DNA of 64,000 nt from Amycolatopsis sp. NBC_00345. GTDB lineage: Bacteria; Actinomycetota; Actinomycetes; Mycobacteriales; Pseudonocardiaceae. Below, piece after piece: positions 8,129-16,673 of the stretch. Position numbers and translations under genes: made by a program. Below the pieces are notes generated by a model. That model ran no database searches. It was not told where the DNA came from and was given only the letters and a program-made list of their open reading frames with translations. Within the stretch, counting starts at the first letter, position 1, and the number at the start of each line of letters is the position of its first letter. The stretch covers positions 2,108,001-2,172,000 of the forward strand of contig NZ_CP107995.1 in the NCBI RefSeq assembly GCF_036116635.1, given 5' to 3'.

Positions 8129-8970
8129 CGGATGCCGGCCGACATGGTCACGCCTTCCACGAACTTCCGTTGCAGCGTCACGAACAGCAGGATCGTCGGC
8201 AGCGCGGCGAGCAGCGCGGCGACGAGCATCATCGGCACCGCGGCGCTGCCCAGGTTGTCCGCCTGCATGGCCGCGAGCCCGACCGGGAGCGTGCGGTGCT
8301 CGTCGTCCGAGGCGATCAGCAGCGGCCACAGGTGGGAGTCCCAGTTCAACATGAAGATGAACAACGCCAGCGCCGCCATCGGGCCCTTCACTACCGGGAC
8401 CACAATGGACACCAGTGTGCGCAGGTCGCCCGCGCCGTCCAGCCGGGCCGCCTCGAGCAGCTCGTCCGGGACGTTGCCGATGGCCTGGCGCATGAGGAAG
8501 ATCCCGAACGCGCTGGTCCCGGCGGGGACGATCAGCCCGGCGAAGCTGTTCACCCAGCCCAGCGAGTACACCAGGCTGTACAACGGGACGTAGATGATCT
8601 CGACCGGGATCATCAGCGTCGCCAGCACGATCATGAAGGCGGCGTTGCGCCCGCGGTACTGGAACTTCGCGAAGCTGAACCCGGCCGCGGTGCAGGTCAC
8701 GACGTTCAGCAGGGTGACGCTGACCCCGACCACCGTGCTGTTGAGGAAGTACCGCGCGAAGGGGGTTTCGGTGAACGGCAGCGTGAGATTGGACCACTCG
8801 AACGTCGTCGGGAGCCAGCGCAGCGGAACGGCGAGGACTTCCGACGCCGGCTTGAGCGCGGTCAGCACCGCGTAGACGAGCACGGACACGAACACCAGGC
8901 CGCCGAGCCCGGCGACGACCAGCGTCGTCACGCGCCCCACCCGGGCGGCGGTGCCGCGTGGCCCGCTCAT
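8125..8970 (-). CDS. Sugar ABC transporter permease, MalG type
   Basis: 281 residues with about six membrane segments, beginning after a short cytoplasmic N-terminus (VTTLVVAGLGGLVFVSVLVYA). The EAA loop that docks the ATPase is present as ELLEAARLDGAGDLRT about 90 residues from the end. It belongs to the carbohydrate uptake CUT1 class with the MalF-type partner upstream; each overlaps the next gene by 4 bases (ATGA). No ATPase is encoded in the operon, which is common in actinomycetes where a shared MsiK-like ATPase serves several importers. Confidence 0.92.
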   Translation of the reverse strand: MSGPRGTAARVGRVTTLVVAGLGGLVFVSVLVYAVLTALKPASEVLAVPLRWLPTTFEWSNLTLPFTETPFARYFLNSTVVGVSVTLLNVVTCTAAGFSFAKFQYRGRNAAFMIVLATLMIPVEIIYVPLYSLVYSLGWVNSFAGLIVPAGTSAFGIFLMRQAIGNVPDELLEAARLDGAGDLRTLVSIVVPVVKGPMAALALFIFMLNWDSHLWPLLIASDDEHRTLPVGLAAMQADNLGSAAVPMMLVAALLAALPTILLFVTLQRKFVEGVTMSAGIR

Positions 8971-9872
8971 CGGTCCCTCCGCGCGAAGACCTTGAGCTGC
9001 AGCAGGGTCAGCCCGAACAGCAGCAGGAACATGAGGACCGCGACCGCGGACGCGCGGCCCATCCGGGCGTTCTCGAACGCGGTCTTGTACACGAACAGGT
9101 TGACCACCTGCGTGCCGAATCCGCCGTCGGTGAGCACCAGCTGCGGGCTGAACGCCTGGAACCCGCGGATCACCGCCATCACCGAGCACACCGCGGTCAC
9201 CGGGAGCAGCATCGGCCAGGTGATGTACCGGAAGCGCGCGAACGCCCCCGCACCGTCCAAACGGGACGCTTCGTGGAGTTCCGGGGGGATGGACTGGAGG
9301 CCGGCCAGGAACAGGATCAGGAAGAACCCGGTCTCCTTCCACACGCCCATCACGACCAGGCCCCACATCGCGCTGCTGGAGCTGGTGAGCCAGTTGAGGT
9401 GCAGGCCGAGCGCCTGGTTGAGCAGCCCGTCCGGGTTGAGCACCACGCGCCAGATCACCGACACCGCGACCCAGCTGATCGCCACCGGCAGGAAGTACAG
9501 CAGCCGCAGCAGGCCGCTGCCGGGGGCGCGGGTGTTGAGCGCGTGCGCCAGCACCAGCGCCAGCGTGAGGGCCGGCACGTAGGTGCCCACCGCGTACACC
9601 ACGGTCTGCCACAACGCCGCGCCGAACTGGGGATCGGTGGCCAGGTAAGTGAAATTGCGGAACCCGATGAACTCCGGTGGCGCGGTCAGGCTGTAGTCGA
9701 ACAACGACAGGTAGAACACTCGCAGCATCGGGTAGATCGCGAAGACGAGGAACAATCCCATCGCGGGCACCGCGAGCATCATGGCGACCGCGTTGCGCCG
9801 CCGTCGCGCCGGCTTGGCCCGCCGGGGCGCCGGGGAGTCCGGCGCCTGGGGCCGGATCGAGAGCACGGTCAT
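8967..9872 (-). CDS. Sugar ABC transporter permease, MalF type
   Basis: 301 residues. A basic N-terminus (RRAKPARRRRN) leads into the first membrane segment (MMLAVPAMGLFLVFAIYPML), with five more following. The EAA loop reads ELHEASRLDGAGAFARF. It forms the heterodimeric channel with the MalG-type gene that follows with a 4-base overlap and starts 5 bp after the binding-protein gene, so all are one transcript. Start ATG 9872 is preceded by the end of the binding-protein gene, suggesting translational coupling. Confidence 0.92.
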   Translation of the reverse strand: MTVLSIRPQAPDSPAPRRAKPARRRRNAVAMMLAVPAMGLFLVFAIYPMLRVFYLSLFDYSLTAPPEFIGFRNFTYLATDPQFGAALWQTVVYAVGTYVPALTLALVLAHALNTRAPGSGLLRLLYFLPVAISWVAVSVIWRVVLNPDGLLNQALGLHLNWLTSSSSAMWGLVVMGVWKETGFFLILFLAGLQSIPPELHEASRLDGAGAFARFRYITWPMLLPVTAVCSVMAVIRGFQAFSPQLVLTDGGFGTQVVNLFVYKTAFENARMGRASAVAVLMFLLLFGLTLLQLKVFARRDR

Positions 9873-9877
9873 CCGCC

Positions 9878-11188
9878 TCAGCTCCCCAGGCTGCGGTCGA
9901 TCTGGTCGGAGGCCTTGCGGCTGGCCTCCGGGAGCGCGACGTGGTCGAAGACGGCGTCGTTCACCATCGTCATCATCGCGTCCTTGATCTCGGCGAAGTG
10001 CGGGGCCACCTCGTCGAACTTCCCCTGCTGGTACGCGGCCGACCACACGTCCAGCCCGGGCACCTGCTTGCCCGCGGCGCTGGTGTCCCAGCCCTTGACC
10101 GGCTGGATGAACTTCACGTCCGAAAGCCAGCGCTGCGACTGGCTCGCCAGGTAGGCGATGAACTGCCAGGCCTGCTGCTGGTTCTTGCTCGCCCGGCTGA
10201 CCCCCCAGTAGTAGCCGTACCAGCGGTTCACCGGTTTCGCCGGGTTCACCTGCGGCAGCGGGACGAGCTTCAGCTGGGCGAAGGTGTCCGGATTGCTTTC
10301 CCGGATCTGCTCCATCGCCCACGGGTAGACCATGGCCATCGACTGGCGCCCGGTGGCGAGGTCGCTGAACGGCGAGGTCGCCTCGCGCGAGGTCTTGTTC
10401 GGATCCGCGGTGCGGCCGGCGCCGGTGGCGAGGTCGGTCCAGATCTTCAGCGCCGCCTCGGCCGGTGGCGCGGTGACGGTCGCCTTCTCGTGGTTCGCGT
10501 CGGTGATCGTGCCGCCGGTTTCGTTGAGCAGCGTCTGCAACTGCTGGGTGTACCAGCCGGCACTCAGGTAAAGGAAGCTGAACGCCTGGGTGTGCCCGGC
10601 GGCCGCGAGCTTCCGCGACGCCGAAGCGACGTCCTGCCAGGTCTTCGGCGGCGCGTTCGGGTCGAGCCCGGCGTCGGCGAAATGCTTGGTGTTGATGGCG
10701 AACGCGGTCGCGTTGAACTCGCTCGGAAGGCCGTAGAGCTCGTTGTCCGCCGACGCGCCGTCGAGCGTTCCCGGCAGGTACCGCGCCTTCAACGCGTCCT
10801 CGGACGCCACCCCCAGCGCGCCGTAGTCGATCGGGGCGAGCAGCCGTTTGGGCAGGTACTCGCCGCGCAGCGTGGTGTCGTCGAGGTTCAGCAGGTCCGG
10901 CCCGCTGCCGTTGCTCATCGCGGTGAGCATCTTCGTGTCGAACTCGTCGTTCGGGATCTGCTGGTACTCGATCTTGACGTTCGGGTGCAGCCGCTCGTAC
11001 TCGGTGATGAGCGTCTGGTTGAGCTTGATCATCGGCGGATGGGTGTGCGTCCAGAAGGTCAGCGTCACCTTTCCGTCGCCCGAGCCGCCGCCGCACGCGG
11101 AAAGCGTGGCGGCGGCCATGATCGCCGCGAGGATCCCGGCGCCCGCCCGCCGGATGTGCCGCAGGGAACGGAGTCCGCGCTTGGCCAT
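9878..11188 (-). CDS. Sugar ABC transporter substrate-binding lipoprotein
   Basis: 436 residues. The N-terminus has a basic region, a hydrophobic stretch and a lipobox LSAC (Cys about 32), so it is lipid-anchored outside the membrane. The rest is a type-1 extracellular solute-binding protein: VTLTFWTHTHPP start, YGLPSEFNATAFAIN hinge region and YYWGVSRASKNQQQAWQFIAYL near the C-terminal lobe. Strong RBS GGAGG sits 6 bases before ATG 11188. It is the first transport gene after the GntR regulator. Expected ligand, from the downstream enzymes, is an amino sugar or amino-sugar glycan fragment (inference). Confidence 0.93.
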   Translation of the reverse strand: MAKRGLRSLRHIRRAGAGILAAIMAAATLSACGGGSGDGKVTLTFWTHTHPPMIKLNQTLITEYERLHPNVKIEYQQIPNDEFDTKMLTAMSNGSGPDLLNLDDTTLRGEYLPKRLLAPIDYGALGVASEDALKARYLPGTLDGASADNELYGLPSEFNATAFAINTKHFADAGLDPNAPPKTWQDVASASRKLAAAGHTQAFSFLYLSAGWYTQQLQTLLNETGGTITDANHEKATVTAPPAEAALKIWTDLATGAGRTADPNKTSREATSPFSDLATGRQSMAMVYPWAMEQIRESNPDTFAQLKLVPLPQVNPAKPVNRWYGYYWGVSRASKNQQQAWQFIAYLASQSQRWLSDVKFIQPVKGWDTSAAGKQVPGLDVWSAAYQQGKFDEVAPHFAEIKDAMMTMVNDAVFDHVALPEASRKASDQIDRSLGS

Positions 11189-11198
11189 GATGCCTCCA

Positions 11199-11284
11199 GG
11201 GTGGGGTGGGTGGCTGGGCAGGTGGGGGGTGGGGGGGTGACTGGGCAAGTGGGCTGGGTGGGTGGTCAGCTGGGCGGGCGGGGC
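11199..11284 (+). other. G-rich tract with G-quadruplex potential
   Basis: At least ten runs of three or more G, separated by one to six bases, occupy this stretch of the + strand between the binding-protein gene and the GntR gene and run into the GntR 3' end. The operon is read from the other strand, so the mRNA leader is C-rich and the template strand is the G-rich one. The pattern fits the G3+N1-7 rule for quadruplexes. Whether it folds or regulates anything is not known. Confidence 0.6.
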
Positions 11285-12006
11285 CCGGGCAGGCGGGTCC
11301 GGTTCGGCCGCCGGAGGTCGGCGGTGATGGCGTAGCGGTCGCCGCGGTAGGTCGCCTCGCAGCTCTCCATCACCCGGCCGCGCGCGTCGAGGCTGATCCC
11401 GCGGATGCGCAGGCACGGCTGGCTGACCGGGATGCCCAGGTGCTCGGCGGTCTTCGGGTCGGGCAGCACCGGGTCCAGCCGGCAGGTCCCGGTGACGATG
11501 TCGGTGCCGTACCGGGTCGCGAGCAGCTCGTACCAGGAGCTGTCGAGGTCTTCGACGGACAGGCCCGGCACGTACCGGTCGGCGACGAAGGTGCGCTCCA
11601 GCGCCATCGGGGCGTCGTCGGCCAGCCGGAGCCGGACGAACTCGACCACGACGTCGCCGGCCGGGATCCGCAGCAGCCGGCACCGGGCGCGGCCACCCCG
11701 GCGGCGGCGCAGCTCCAGCGTGCGGCTGGCCGGCCGCATGCCGCGCCGGCGCATCTCCTCGGAGAACGACGTCATGGCCAGCCGGCGGCTGACCTTCGGC
11801 CGGGAGGTGAAGGTGCCGGTGCCCTGCCGGCGCACCAGCAGGTCCTCCAGCACGAGGTCGTCCATCGCGCGGCGGAGCGTCATCCGGGCCACTTGCCAGC
11901 GCCCCGCGAGCTCGCGCTCCGGGGGCAGCGCGGCCCCCTCGGGCAGGAGGTCGACGAGGTCGAGCAGGCGTGCCCGTACCTCGCCGATCTTTCCGGGAGC
12001 GGTCAT
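11266..12006 (-). CDS. GntR/HutC family transcriptional regulator
   Basis: 246 residues from ATG 12006, chosen for the RBS GGAGGG upstream. The N-terminal winged helix (LPPERELAGRWQVARMTLRRA, about 25-75) is followed by a UTRA ligand-binding domain (about 95-235; VVEFVRLRLADDAPMALER and ERTFVADRY patterns), the HutC subfamily that includes DasR and NagR. Such repressors usually bind phosphorylated amino sugars. It lies immediately upstream of and on the same strand as the transport operon, so it is its likely regulator. The open frame extends 42 codons upstream without an RBS. Confidence 0.88.
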   Translation of the reverse strand: MTAPGKIGEVRARLLDLVDLLPEGAALPPERELAGRWQVARMTLRRAMDDLVLEDLLVRRQGTGTFTSRPKVSRRLAMTSFSEEMRRRGMRPASRTLELRRRRGGRARCRLLRIPAGDVVVEFVRLRLADDAPMALERTFVADRYVPGLSVEDLDSSWYELLATRYGTDIVTGTCRLDPVLPDPKTAEHLGIPVSQPCLRIRGISLDARGRVMESCEATYRGDRYAITADLRRPNRTRLPGPRPPS

Positions 12007-12088
12007 AGTGCCCTCCTCGCCACCGCGGGCCACCGGATCCAGCACACGCCATGGGCGCGTCGTGGCCAAGGCCCGGGTTGTTTTCCCG

Positions 12089-12173
12089 TGGACCAATGCG
12101 TCTGCCGATGATGCCCCGGAAACGGTCCTCACCAGTAGGTTTCGTGGCCGGATTGGGCTGACAGTGGTCCACT
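12089..12173. promoter_or_regulatory. Two TGGWCCA elements upstream of GntR gene
   Basis: TGGACCA at 12089-12095 and TGGTCCA at 12165-12171 (inside the palindrome AGTGGTCCACT, 12163-12173) lie 76 bp apart in the GntR upstream region. HutC-type amino-sugar repressors recognise TGGTCTAGACCA-like sites; these copies share the half-sites but not the full spacing. They are candidate operators only. Confidence 0.3.
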
Positions 12174-12254
12174 CCGGGGGCCACCGGAGCGACCATCGCG
12201 GCGTTCGCGGTGCCCGGCCTGATCAGCGGGCCCGGGGCAGGCTAGTTTTCCCGG

Positions 12255-12695
12255 GTGAGCCTCCTCGATGATGTGGCCGAGCGTGACGGCTGGCGGTGCT
12301 GGGTGTGCGACGAGCCGGTCGACCCCGCCATGTCGGTGAACGACCCGCGGGGGCCCAGCGTCGACAGCCGGACCGCCGACCGGAAGGCCAAGGTCGCCGA
12401 GCGGCTGGCGCACCGCGGGTGCAACACCCGCCGGGGCGCGGTCAAGGTGGTGATCGCCTGGCCGGAGCGTCTGTACGTGGTCGAGCCCGCGCCGTTGATC
12501 ACGGTCGCCGGGCGGCTGGAGCGCAAGGGGGGCCGTGAGATGGTGGCCCGTTGCCCGACCGAGAACGATGCCCAGGAGGCGGCGGACTGGCTGGTGGACC
12601 GGTTCTCCCGGCTCGTGCCAGGGCTGCCGGTGACCGCCAGCATCGAGGCGGGCGGCGGGCAGTTCCTCGTCATCCTGGCCGCCGGCCGCCGCTGA
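12255..12695 (+). CDS. Conserved HNH-like zinc-finger protein of unknown function
   Basis: 146 residues. The N-terminus has a treble-clef style metal site: C15 and C18 (WRCWVCDE) paired with H53 and C56 (LAHRGCN), as in HNH nucleases, but the catalytic histidine pair of active HNH enzymes is not obvious. The rest is a small alpha/beta domain ending ASIEAGGGQFLVILAAG. I recognise it as a conserved actinobacterial type without a known role. TAGTTT at 12243-12248 lies six bases before the GTG, so it is probably leaderless. It stands alone, divergent from the GntR operon. Confidence 0.75.
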   Translation: MSLLDDVAERDGWRCWVCDEPVDPAMSVNDPRGPSVDSRTADRKAKVAERLAHRGCNTRRGAVKVVIAWPERLYVVEPAPLITVAGRLERKGGREMVARCPTENDAQEAADWLVDRFSRLVPGLPVTASIEAGGGQFLVILAAGRR

Positions 12696-13208
12696 CCCGG
12701 GATTGCCGAGCGCAGCCGACGTTCAGCTTCGCGGTGGTCCTGGCCCAGAGGCCGGACTCCGACCGGTATGCCGCCGCCGTCTGCCCCACGTGGTGCCGCC
12801 GTTGGCCGGTTCAGCACCGCGGAACCGCTCGGCGAGGAGCTCGCTCCGACCGCGCTGTTCACCCTCGCTACGGAGCAAGCCGCCTCCGGCCGCTGGACCG
12901 CCTACGCGGCCGCCGCCAGCCGCCGCGCTGACGAGCGGAACCGTTGGTACTGATCAAGGTCTGCGCGGCGACCGGACACGGCGCCGGTGCTGCCACCGAA
13001 TTCGGGTGCCGGCCCCCAGCCGGACCGCTAAGGTGCTTTCGTGGCCACCATCGCGGATTCCCGCCGATTTACCGGCCCCCTGGCCCCCATCGGGCGCCGC
13101 GGGGGTCGAGTCCGGCCACTTCGGCTGCGCTGACCGGCCTCGCCGAGCGAGCTCACGGGCCAGGGGGACTGTCGTGTCCCGCCCGTCCGCTCGTTTCAGG
13201 AGGCTGTC
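12696..13208 (+). other. Intergenic stretch with a possible gene remnant and a small leaderless ORF
   Basis: No full gene is evident in these 513 bases. A frame at 12768-12953 ends in a plausible protein-like tail (TEQAASGRWTAYAAAASRR) but has no RBS and no recognisable start, so it may be a remnant. At 13029-13034 a TAAGGT box stands six bases before GTG 13041, which opens a 30-codon frame ending at TGA 13131-13133 with an Arg-rich tail. This could be a leaderless leader peptide for the PheS-like gene or chance. An AGGAGG RBS for that gene is at about 13197-13202. Confidence 0.35.
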
Positions 13209-14348
13209 ATGCCCGCTCGGCTCACCACCGACCAACTCGCCGGTGACCTGGCCATCCGCGACCTCACCGATCCCGCCGCAGGCCCCCACGCCGTCCAGCT
13301 CGTCATTCACCGCATGGTCGGTGCGCTCGCGGATCTGTGGAGGTGCGAGGTCCGATGGTGGCGTGGCGACCGGATCGTCACCATCGACGACAACTACGAC
13401 AATCTGGGTTACGCGCCCGAGGATGTCACCCGCGACGCGCGCTACACCCGCTACCTCGATCACCACCGGATGCTGCGCAGTCACTCCACCGCGATGATCC
13501 CGGCAGCCCTGCGCGCGCTCGCCGACGATCCGGCCGGGAACGTGCTGCTGGTATGTCCCGGAATCGTCTACCGCCGCGACGCCATCGACCGGCTGCATAC
13601 CGGGACACCGCACCAGCTCGACCTGTGGCGCCTCACCCGCCGCACGCCGCCGATGGCCGGCACCGACCTGGACGAGATGATCGCCGCGCTCCTCGGCGCG
13701 ACGCTCCCCGGAGCCGTGGACCGCCGGGAAGCCCGGGTCCACCCGTACACTCTCGGCGGCCGCCAAGTGGACGTGGCCCGTGACGGCGACTGGATCGAGG
13801 TCGCCGAGTGCGGCCTGGCCCACCCCCGCGTACTGGCCAAGGCGGGGCTGGACAGCTCCTGGAGCGGGCTGGCGCTGGGCCTGGGACTCGACCGAATGCT
13901 CATGCTGCTCAAAACCATCCCGGACATCAGGCTGCTCCGCTCCACCGACCCGGCGGTCACGGCCCAGATGACGAATCTGGATCCCTACCACCCCGTGTCG
14001 GCCATGCCACCGATCCGCCGCGACATCTCCATCGCCGTGGACTCCGACGACCTCGCCGAGGACCTCGGTGACCGCGTCCGCACCGCACTCGGCGACGACG
14101 CGGCCTGCGTGGAATCGGTGGAGATCCTCGGAGAAACGCCCTGCGCCGCGCTCCCTGCCCACGCTGTCACCCGCCTTGGCGCCCGCACGGACCAGAAGAA
14201 CGTCCTCGTCAGGATCGTCCTGCGCCATCTCCGCAAGACCCTGTCGGATCAGGACGCGAACGCCATGCGCGGCCGCATCTACGCCGCCCTCCACCAGGGC
14301 ACCGCCCGGCAATGGGCCACCGCTCCCGCACACACGCCGAAGCTCTGA
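13209..14348 (+). CDS. Stand-alone PheS-like class II ligase with FDX-ACB domain
   Basis: 379 residues. Resembles the alpha subunit of phenylalanyl-tRNA synthetase joined to a ferredoxin-fold anticodon-binding (FDX-ACB) domain, as in single-chain mitochondrial PheRS. Motif 2-like RSHSTAMI is at 90-97, motif 3-like GLGLDR at 224-229 (Asp where synthetases have Glu), and the FDX-ACB domain spans about 259-345 starting YHPVSAMPPIRRDIS. No pheT-like beta subunit is nearby. I recall a family named PheS-related mystery ligase SrmL in antibiotic-producing actinomycetes, which this fits; its substrate is unknown. It could charge tRNA or activate an amino acid for a metabolite. RBS AGGAGG precedes the ATG. 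Confidence 0.85.
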   Translation: MPARLTTDQLAGDLAIRDLTDPAAGPHAVQLVIHRMVGALADLWRCEVRWWRGDRIVTIDDNYDNLGYAPEDVTRDARYTRYLDHHRMLRSHSTAMIPAALRALADDPAGNVLLVCPGIVYRRDAIDRLHTGTPHQLDLWRLTRRTPPMAGTDLDEMIAALLGATLPGAVDRREARVHPYTLGGRQVDVARDGDWIEVAECGLAHPRVLAKAGLDSSWSGLALGLGLDRMLMLLKTIPDIRLLRSTDPAVTAQMTNLDPYHPVSAMPPIRRDISIAVDSDDLAEDLGDRVRTALGDDAACVESVEILGETPCAALPAHAVTRLGARTDQKNVLVRIVLRHLRKTLSDQDANAMRGRIYAALHQGTARQWATAPAHTPKL

Positions 14349-14440
14349 CGCCTGGTCCATTCAGGCACTGCGAAACCCCTGGCACGCTCAGGTCCGGAGG
14401 CCATCTCACCGGAGTTCTCCCAAGATCGTCACCGAACCAG

Positions 14441-14454
14441 TAGCCTCGCACCCG
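14441..14454 (+). promoter_or_regulatory. -10 box of a leaderless promoter
   Basis: TAGCCT (14441-14446, TAnnnT) is followed after seven bases by the GTG start of the amidohydrolase, with no Shine-Dalgarno between. No clear -35 is seen. Confidence 0.5.
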
Positions 14455-15479
14455 TGACTGCAGCACGGCTTCCGAAGATCGCGCTCGAAGAGGCCTACGA
14501 ACACCCGGACAAGGTGGCGCGCGTCCTGTCCGATGAGGATCTGCTGGCCGACGTCTCCGACAAGGGCGGCGTCACGCCGGAGTTCTACCGGCCGGTGATG
14601 GAGAAGCTGCCGGAGTTCGGTGAGACCCGGCTGGGCAGCATGGACGCCGCCGGTGTGCGGCACAGTGTGCTTTCGCTGACCGCGCCGGGGATCCAGAGCA
14701 TCCTCGATCCGGCCGAGGCGGTGGCCGAAGCCCGCCGCCAGAACGATTTCCTCGCCGAGCAGGTCGCTCGGCGGCCGGACCGGTACTCGGGTTTCGCGGC
14801 GGTCGCGTTGCAGGATCCGGAGGCGGCCGCGGCCGAGTTGCGGCGCGCGGTGCTCGACCTGGGGTTCCGCGGGGTGCTTGTCAACGGCTACACCAACGTC
14901 GGCGACGGGGCGCACGGGAGCTATCTCGACGAACCGCGGTACCACCCGTTCTGGGAGGCGCTGGGGGAGCTTGACGTGCCGTTGTACCTGCATCCCCGGC
15001 CGTCACTGCCGCCGGTGCTCGAGATGTACGCGGGGCACCCGGAGATGAAGGGCGCCACCTGGGGATTCGGGACGGAAACCGCGTCGCATGTGGTGCGGTT
15101 GCTGCTCGGCGGGCACTTCGACCGGTTCCCCACGGCGAAGCTCGTGGTGGGGCATCTGGGGGAGGGGCTGCCGGCGTTGCTGTGGCGCACGCAGCACCGG
15201 TTCGAGGACAACCCGTTCGGCAAGCGGCTGGGCAAGACGTTGCCGGAGTACGTGGCGGACAACATCTGGATCACCACGAGCGGGACGTTTTCCGACCAGG
15301 CCTTGGCCAACGCGATCCTGACGGTGGGCGCCGACCACATCCTGTTCTCCGTGGACTACCCGTATTCGGAGAACGCCGAGGCGGCCGAGTGGATCGAGCG
15401 CACGCCGATCAGCGAACTCGACCGGCGCAAGATCGCGTACGGCAACGCGAGCACGCTGTTCGGCATCGACCTGGACTGA
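14454..15479 (+). CDS. Amidohydrolase family 2 protein (ACMSD / benzoate decarboxylase-like)
   Basis: 341 residues of the amidohydrolase-2 superfamily. Metal-site and barrel motifs in order: KIALEEAY (about 8-15, the EEA form used by 2,3-dihydroxybenzoate decarboxylases), LYLHPRPS with a metal-binding histidine near 183, VVGHLGEGLP with another near 229, and FSVDYPYS with the catalytic/metal aspartate near 301. Homologues are non-oxidative decarboxylases or hydrolases of aromatic acids. The reaction here is likely decarboxylation or hydrolysis of a small aromatic acid, substrate unknown. It follows the PheS-like gene by 105 bp and appears to have its own promoter. Confidence 0.82.
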   Translation: MTAARLPKIALEEAYEHPDKVARVLSDEDLLADVSDKGGVTPEFYRPVMEKLPEFGETRLGSMDAAGVRHSVLSLTAPGIQSILDPAEAVAEARRQNDFLAEQVARRPDRYSGFAAVALQDPEAAAAELRRAVLDLGFRGVLVNGYTNVGDGAHGSYLDEPRYHPFWEALGELDVPLYLHPRPSLPPVLEMYAGHPEMKGATWGFGTETASHVVRLLLGGHFDRFPTAKLVVGHLGEGLPALLWRTQHRFEDNPFGKRLGKTLPEYVADNIWITTSGTFSDQALANAILTVGADHILFSVDYPYSENAEAAEWIERTPISELDRRKIAYGNASTLFGIDLD

Positions 15480-15531
15480 CTGCGGGCACCGGAGGGAGCA
15501 GGGCCACCGATGGCACCGGGTACCGCGTGCG

Positions 15532-16542
15532 TCAGGCGCTGCCGGGTTGCCGCCGTTCGGTGGGCTGCTCGGCGACGGGGCGGACGTCGTCCATGATCCG
15601 GTCGGCGTACTTGTCGAGCATGCGGGTGCCGACCTGCTGCGCGTAGCCGAGCAGCACCGACCACAGCAGCAGCGCGGCCTGCGAATCGACGTTGACGAAG
15701 CCGTGCGCGAGCCCGGCGCTGAAGCCGAGCAGGCCGACGATGGCCAGTGTCGCACCGAAGAGCACCTTGATCAGCCCCTGGTACCCGGTCAGCACGTACG
15801 GGCTCACCTCGGGGCGCCGCCGGATCATCAGCACCACGACCGACAGCGCCGCGCCGATCACGCCGAAGGTCTGCGCGAGCCAGACGTCCCAGCCGCTCGG
15901 GGCGTTCGCGCCGCTCGGGCAGACCGTTGTGGACGGTCCGAAGTGGTCGGCCGGGATGCACAGCGGAATCAGGCCGGGCCGGACGATGCCGAGGACGCCG
16001 AGCACGGTGTTGAGGACGAACAACGCCGCGGTCGCGATCACGAGCTTGTTGCGCAGTGAACGCGCCGCGGCGTGCGCGTCGTCGGACGCGTCGAACGCCG
16101 CCCGGAGCGCGTCGACCACGACGGCGCGGTCGGTGGCCGTGACCGTGCCGGACAGGTCCAGCTGGTGCAGCGCCTGCCAGCGCGGATCCTCGGCCGGGAG
16201 GTAGAGGTCGATGCGCGCCCGCAGGCCCGGCATCCGGCCGGGCAGCTGCGGGTCGGCCGAGATCGCGGCGATCTCGGCCTCGTGCAGGGCCCGCCAGGCG
16301 CGCTCGATGTGCCAGCCCGACCACCACGACACCAGCGACCACCACCGCCGCGGCGCACCGTACAGCGCCGCGTCCACCACCTCCAGCGACGACAGGGCCG
16401 CGGTCCTGGCGACCTCCGTGCCGGGAATCCCCTCGCACGCCGCGAGATCGGCGCGCACCCGGCGGGCCCGCGATTCCACCGTCAGCTGCCAGTCGGTGCC
16501 TTCCGCCCCGGATACCAGGCCGGCGAACCCGTTCTCGACCAT
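15532..16542 (-). CDS. Membrane protein of unknown function
   Basis: 336 residues. A soluble N-terminal half (to about residue 165) rich in Ala, Arg and Trp (YGAPRRWWSLVSWWSGWHIERAW is one stretch, here shortened) is followed by four predicted membrane helices (starts near LVIATAALFVLNT, WLAQTFGVIGAALS, LIKVLFGATLAIVG and LLLWSVLLGYAQQ) and a short cytoplasmic tail. Two cysteines in the loop between helices 1 and 2 could pair outside the cell. ATG 16542 has AGAGG 8 bases upstream; an ATG two codons earlier is too close to it. I do not recognise the family. It is divergent from an ABC ATPase gene. Confidence 0.7.
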   Translation of the reverse strand: MVENGFAGLVSGAEGTDWQLTVESRARRVRADLAACEGIPGTEVARTAALSSLEVVDAALYGAPRRWWSLVSWWSGWHIERAWRALHEAEIAAISADPQLPGRMPGLRARIDLYLPAEDPRWQALHQLDLSGTVTATDRAVVVDALRAAFDASDDAHAAARSLRNKLVIATAALFVLNTVLGVLGIVRPGLIPLCIPADHFGPSTTVCPSGANAPSGWDVWLAQTFGVIGAALSVVVLMIRRRPEVSPYVLTGYQGLIKVLFGATLAIVGLLGFSAGLAHGFVNVDSQAALLLWSVLLGYAQQVGTRMLDKYADRIMDDVRPVAEQPTERRQPGSA

Positions 16543-16673
16543 CGTCATCACCTCTGATCGAGCATCGCAGCGGAAGGCCGCCGGCCGAGACGGCCAAACG
16601 CGCACTCCTCGGGCACGCTCGGTGATCGGCCCCGGCCGTTCGGGCAGACTGAACGGGGAACTCGGGAGGCGGC

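Noticed and set aside
12007..12254. DasR-type dre operator upstream of the GntR gene
   Set aside because: Only separate TGGWCCA half-like elements are seen; the full palindromic 16-bp dre consensus is not present. Kept only as weak candidate sites.
12768..12953. 61-codon frame as a real small gene
   Set aside because: No RBS, no -10 box at the right distance and no recognisable domain; reported only as a possible remnant within the intergenic entry.
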